Assembly (NCBI GenBank): GCA_016281475.1
Contig: JAEEIS010000256.1
Span: 1 to 5,959 of the forward strand
Source: Bacteroidales bacterium
Lineage (GTDB): Bacteria; Bacteroidota; Bacteroidia; Bacteroidales; P3
Direction of reading: 5' to 3'
Length of the DNA: 5,959 bases
Shown: piece by piece, positions 5,628 to 5,959 of the stretch
How the letters are laid out: each line of letters starts with the position of its first letter
Position numbering within the stretch: position 1 is the stretch's first letter
Notes under the pieces: model-generated
The model's input: only the letters and a program-made list of their open reading frames with translations
The model's database searches: none
What the model was told of the DNA's origin: nothing
Made by a program: the position numbers and the translations under genes

Positions 5628-5959
5628 TGAAGAACATCGTTTTATTCGGAGCCCCAGGTGCCGGCAAAGGCACCCAGGCCTCCCTACTGGCTGAGAAATA
5701 CGACCTCATCCACCTCTCCACTGGCGAAATGCTGCGCAAAGAGGTGGCGCAGGACACACAGCTAGGCCGTCGTGTCAAAGACATCATGCTCCGTGGCGAC
5801 CTTGTGGGAGACGACATCGTGGTGAACCTCATAGCCAAAGCCATCGACACCGGCCGCGGCACCACTATGGACGAGTGGGACGAGATACGCCTGCGACGCG
5901 CCTGCGGACTGGCGGACACTGACCCCCTGCCCGAGCGACCCCAGCCCTCCATCATCTAC
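5627..5959 (+). CDS. adk: Adenylate kinase, N-terminal part (3' partial), with apparent internal insertion
   Basis: The ATG at 5627 opens 111 codons that run off the window in frame. The product begins MKNIVLFGAPGAGKGTQ, with the P-loop at residues 8-16 (GAPGAGKGT, Lys14). The NMP-binding elements follow: 'HLSTGEMLR' (29-37, Thr32 and Arg37), then 'LRGDLVGDDIV' (55-65), the family's 'G.LVPD' region. Adenylate kinase makes two ADP from ATP and AMP in the cytoplasm and is essential for nucleotide balance. After 'LIAKAID' (68-74) the family normally has only a few residues before a strand ending in 'DGFPRT'. Here about 33 residues (75-107, including 'MDEWDEIRLRRACGLAD' and 'PLPERPQP') come before 'SIIY', which looks like the beginning of that strand. 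No other frame restores the usual sequence. The gene is transcribed away from the acyltransferase operon and has no functional link to it that I can see. A related P-loop nucleotide kinase cannot be fully excluded, since the LID domain is outside the window. Confidence 0.85.
   Translation, partial: MKNIVLFGAPGAGKGTQASLLAEKYDLIHLSTGEMLRKEVAQDTQLGRRVKDIMLRGDLVGDDIVVNLIAKAIDTGRGTTMDEWDEIRLRRACGLADTDPLPERPQPSIIY

Noticed and set aside
5620..5955. 111-codon minus-strand frame opposite adk
   Set aside because: It mirrors the P-loop and NMP-binding codons of adk, and its product is a Ser/Arg-rich shadow.
5849..5959. Frameshift in adk as the cause of the unusual sequence after residue 74
   Set aside because: Both alternative plus frames were read by eye. 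Neither gives adenylate-kinase-like sequence and one meets a stop, while the original frame returns to a plausible 'SIIY' strand at the window edge.

Overview
The window looks like a chromosomal piece of a Bacteroidota genome, most likely a Bacteroidales member with a type IX secretion system (T9SS). Two things point there. The gene entering from the left ends in a T9SS type A sorting domain. The long gene cluster has no clear Shine-Dalgarno sites, and its best promoter candidate is a weak match to the Bacteroidota -33/-7 pattern. Genus cannot be assigned from sequence alone.

Layout. Positions 1-183 (+) are the 3' end of a secreted-protein gene. A 13-bp hairpin terminator at 222-254 separates it from a convergent four-gene cluster on the minus strand. 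In transcription order the cluster is: AlgI-like MBOAT O-acyltransferase (4040-5452), AlgX/AlgJ-like SGNH protein (2659-4035), second MBOAT O-acyltransferase (1246-2655), and a second, unrelated-looking SGNH-type membrane-anchored protein (256-1242). The three junctions are only 3-4 nt, so this is very probably one operon. A 174-bp divergent intergenic region (5453-5626) separates it from the start of an adenylate kinase gene (adk, 5627 to window end, +).

How the genes work together. MBOAT proteins of the AlgI/DltB/PatA type carry an acyl group, usually acetyl, across the inner membrane. A periplasmic SGNH partner (AlgJ/AlgX, PatB or DltD type) helps transfer it to a glycan. The operon holds two such transmembrane/periplasmic pairs in tandem, so the inferred role is O-acetylation (or other O-acylation) of one or two cell-surface or exported polysaccharides. 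No glycosyltransferase or polymerase lies in the window, so the acceptor is unknown.

The most unusual feature is a set of short phased tandem repeats at or near the gene boundaries: a degenerate 8-nt array (190-213), a pair of inverted 7-nt arrays lying in frame inside the second MBOAT gene (1570-1663), a 9-nt array that codes for the C-terminal tail of the first SGNH protein (2672-2707), and two different 7-nt arrays upstream of adk (5561-5581 and 5593-5627). Two of these have become protein sequence. The adk product also seems to carry an extra segment of about 25-30 residues between the NMP-binding region and the expected DGFPRT-type strand.
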